From an uncultured Bacilli bacterium (GTDB lineage: Bacteria; Bacillota_I; Bacilli_A; RF39; UBA660): DNA of 64,000 bases. The notes below the pieces were generated by a model. The model saw only the letters and a program-made list of their open reading frames with translations. It made no database searches and was not told where the DNA came from. Every line of letters starts with the position of its first letter. Position 1 is the stretch's first letter. The DNA is taken from positions 20,883 to 84,882 of the forward strand of contig CALVIB010000003.1 of the NCBI GenBank assembly GCA_944329375.1, written 5' to 3'. The position numbers and the translations under genes were made by a program. This document shows, piece by piece, positions 63,926 to 64,000 of the stretch.

Positions 63926-64000
63926 TTAAATAAAATTTAAAGTTCCCATAAAATTATAAAGGGGAAATAAGTCGTTGAAACTATAATGTTTAGTCAAGGG
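63926..64000 (-). CDS. Possible C-terminal end of a gene entering from the right (partial)
   Basis: One minus-strand frame is open for 24 codons from the window edge to TAA at 63928-63926. The stem CTTTAAAT / ATTTAAAG overlaps this end and is followed downstream by Ts, like a terminator. The residues do not identify a family, and so short a frame could be chance. Confidence 0.3.
   Translation of the reverse strand, partial: PLTKHYSFNDLFPLYNFMGTLNFI

Noticed and set aside
1..64000. TGA read as tryptophan (Mollicutes code)
   Set aside because: Several genes end at TGA in overlap with a downstream start (for example at 6150, 11142 and 57420), and Trp codons in the conserved proteins are TGG.
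1..64000. CRISPR array, insertion sequence or riboswitch
   Set aside because: I saw no regular spacer-repeat array, no transposase frame with inverted ends, and no recognisable riboswitch core; the repeats found are the ones listed.

Overview
The window is low-GC Firmicutes-type chromosomal DNA. The genes are densely packed and mostly preceded by strong AGGAGG/AGGTGA ribosome sites, and TGA is used as a stop, so the code is the standard bacterial one, not the Mollicutes one. Gene order such as dacB-spmA-spmB-rluB, scpA-scpB, rodZ-pgsA...recA and gpsB-rnpB matches Bacilli. A gerA/gerC/gerB operon and spmA/spmB point to an endospore former. The tmRNA tag ends in AFA. My inference is an uncultured, probably gut-associated lineage of Bacilli near the Erysipelotrichia/Mollicutes; the exact taxon cannot be read from the window.

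Layout. 0-8.4 kb: a phosphoesterase, a membrane metallopeptidase, an ADP-ribosylglycohydrolase fused to a hydrolase-like domain, an ASCH protein, a membrane XRE regulator and an RlmD/RumA-type rRNA methyltransferase. 8.5-17.9 kb: spore germination operon, ferredoxin, a frameshifted zinc-ribbon gene, rluB, spmB, spmA, dacB and a lipoprotein. 17.9-23.9 kb: a transglutaminase-like protein, tmRNA (ssrA), smpB, rnr, rmuC and a rhodanese. 51.8-64 kb: a DNA glycosylase, a glycosyltransferase, tRNA-Leu with a small accessory island, scpA/scpB, recA with an SOS box, pgsA, rodZ, RNase P RNA and gpsB.

The central 28 kb (about 23.9-51.8 kb) is the standout. It is almost entirely on the minus strand and joins two machines usually seen apart. 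One half is a complete-looking Tad/Flp pilus core: CpaB, CpaF/TadA ATPase, TadB, TadC, Flp-like pilin, three pseudopilin-like proteins and TadZ/CpaE. The other half is a type IV secretion core: VirB2-like small membrane proteins, VirB6/TrbL, PrgI/VirB3, a TraC-like protein, VirB4, VirD4 and two cell-wall hydrolase-like proteins. There is no relaxase, integrase or replication gene, and core genes flank it, so it looks like a resident envelope-spanning machine and not a conjugative element. The pilin-like proteins start directly at M-(K/R)-E with in-frame stops just upstream, so they have no prepilin leader, and no prepilin peptidase is present. A further related gene, an NlpC/P60 hydrolase fused to the same two-helix VirB2-like module, sits apart between recA and pgsA.

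A second unusual feature is a pair of about 190-bp repeats, one after the tmRNA and one after tRNA-Leu. Each holds a promoter, three conserved hairpins and an intrinsic terminator, that is, a candidate small RNA family. At tRNA-Leu, three copies of a tRNA-3'-end sequence bracket a YefM/YoeB toxin-antitoxin pair and then the small RNA plus a 26-residue hydrophobic peptide gene. The peptide's downstream region is complementary to the small RNA.
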